The position numbers and the translations under genes were made by a program. A DNA stretch of 6,668 nucleotides from CAZQEZ01 sp964592475 (GTDB taxonomy: Bacteria; Bacteroidota; Bacteroidia; Cytophagales; Cyclobacteriaceae): NCBI GenBank assembly GCA_964592475.1, contig CAZQEZ010000207.1, forward strand, positions 1-6,668, read 5' to 3'. This document shows, piece by piece, positions 5,925 through 6,668 of the stretch. Each line of letters starts with the position of its first letter. The stretch's first letter is position 1. The notes beneath the pieces are model-generated. The model was not told the origin of the DNA. It searched no databases and was given only the letters and a program-made list of their open reading frames with translations.

Positions 5925-6668
5925 TACGAAAATACCTTATATTTTTGATGATGATGACCGGTGTTGCTGCAAATGCTCAGCAAATACCCAATTTGATGCA
6001 TTATCATGAAAATCCGGCTTTTATTAATCCTGCATTTACCGGCCACTCAGGATATTCTGAGGCTTACCTGTTGTATAAAAAGCTTCTGGTGGGTATACCG
6101 GGCACTTTCGAAACGCAGTTTTTCAATGTGCATACCTTTATCCCGAAATACCGCCTGGGAGTAGGCTTTAGGCTCAATAATGATGTTAATAATTTTATTG
6201 GGCATACTCGTAGCAGTTTCGATGTATCGTATAAAATTCCGCTGGATGAACAACATGCCATTAGCTTCGGGTTATCACCCACCTTCTCTTTTCATCGCAT
6301 TCATTTCGATCGATTAAAGGCAGATAATCCCTACGAAACGGTAATTTTGGAAAGAGCTGAAAACACATCCATTTTTGATACTGATTTTGGGTTTAACTAC
6401 CGCAATAAAAACCTCACACTGGGTTTTGCCGCTTTACAATTATTCAATAAAAACGCCATTTTGCAAACTGAAGAAAAAGAAAGCAACATTTACTACCGTC
6501 ACTTACGTCATTTTCATTTAGGCATTCAATATAAGTACAATATTGGGGCTACACCCTGGGCTTTTGAACCGGGAGCATTTCTGTTTTCTCCGCAGGGACA
6601 GACCAGCCTGATGGCTGCTTCGGCAAAGGCATATTACAAAGATGTTGCCTGGATATCCGGACATTATG
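5921..6668 (+). CDS. PorP/SprF family type IX secretion system membrane protein, 3'-partial
   Basis: The frame is open from the ATG to the window end (249 complete codons), so the C-terminus is missing; family members are usually about 300 residues or a little more. The N-terminus is a signal peptide (KYLIFLMMMTGVAANA, then QQ). The mature protein opens with the family signature HENPAFINPAFTGHSG, equivalent to the NP..INPA..G motif of PorP/SprF proteins. Alternating hydrophobic segments with aromatic residues follow (YRLGVGFRLNND, SSFDVSYKIPL, AISFGLSPTFSF, LTLGFAALQLFN, FHLGIQYKYN), consistent with an outer-membrane beta-barrel. In Flavobacterium johnsoniae SprF is required for surface delivery of the type B cargo SprB, whose gene lies just upstream of sprF. 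The same cargo-then-SprF order is seen here, so this protein probably serves the 1324-residue protein before it. Family confidence is high; the partner assignment is inferred. Confidence 0.92.
   Translation, partial: MIRKYLIFLMMMTGVAANAQQIPNLMHYHENPAFINPAFTGHSGYSEAYLLYKKLLVGIPGTFETQFFNVHTFIPKYRLGVGFRLNNDVNNFIGHTRSSFDVSYKIPLDEQHAISFGLSPTFSFHRIHFDRLKADNPYETVILERAENTSIFDTDFGFNYRNKNLTLGFAALQLFNKNAILQTEEKESNIYYRHLRHFHLGIQYKYNIGATPWAFEPGAFLFSPQGQTSLMAASAKAYYKDVAWISGHY

Noticed and set aside
6047..6282. Antisense frames opposite the PorP/SprF gene
   Set aside because: The + strand frame carries a signal peptide and the PorP/SprF signature over the same bases, and it stays open to the window end.

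Overview
The window comes from a member of the Bacteroidota (Bacteroidetes). The evidence is convergent: C-terminal type IX secretion system (T9SS) sorting domains of both type A and type B, Ig-like and PKD surface modules of the kind common in this phylum, an M43 (cytophagalysin/pappalysin) metalloprotease, and a PorP/SprF-family outer-membrane protein. The DNA is moderately AT-rich. Genus cannot be read from the sequence; a gliding or surface-associated Cytophagales, Chitinophagales, Sphingobacteriales or Flavobacteriales relative would fit.

Layout: every gene is on the + strand and there is essentially no intergenic DNA. (1) Bases 2-815 are the 3' part of a gene for an Ig/PKD surface protein. 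A perfect 13-bp tandem duplication at 510-536 splits it: the ectodomain runs to a premature stop at 545-547, and the type A sorting domain sits in another frame at 525-815. (2) One base later, 817-1953 encodes a secreted M43 zinc metalloprotease with its own type A sorting domain. (3) An ATGA overlap leads into 1950-5924, a 1324-residue secreted adhesin-like protein. It carries a DUF2341 domain, a lectin-like segment, three Ig-like modules, seven PKD repeats, another Ig-like module and a type B (CHU_C, gliding-motility-type) sorting domain. (4) A second ATGA overlap leads into 5921 onward, a PorP/SprF-family gene cut off by the window end.

How they fit together (inference): this looks like one co-transcribed T9SS cargo module. 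Two type A cargos, one of them a protease, precede a large type B adhesin, which is followed by the PorP/SprF-type protein expected to help export or anchor it, as with SprB/SprF in Flavobacterium johnsoniae. No promoter or terminator is visible; both probably lie outside the window. I do not see a new class of system. The strongest observation is the 13-bp duplication that cleanly separates a surface protein from its export signal and whose removal restores one continuous frame.
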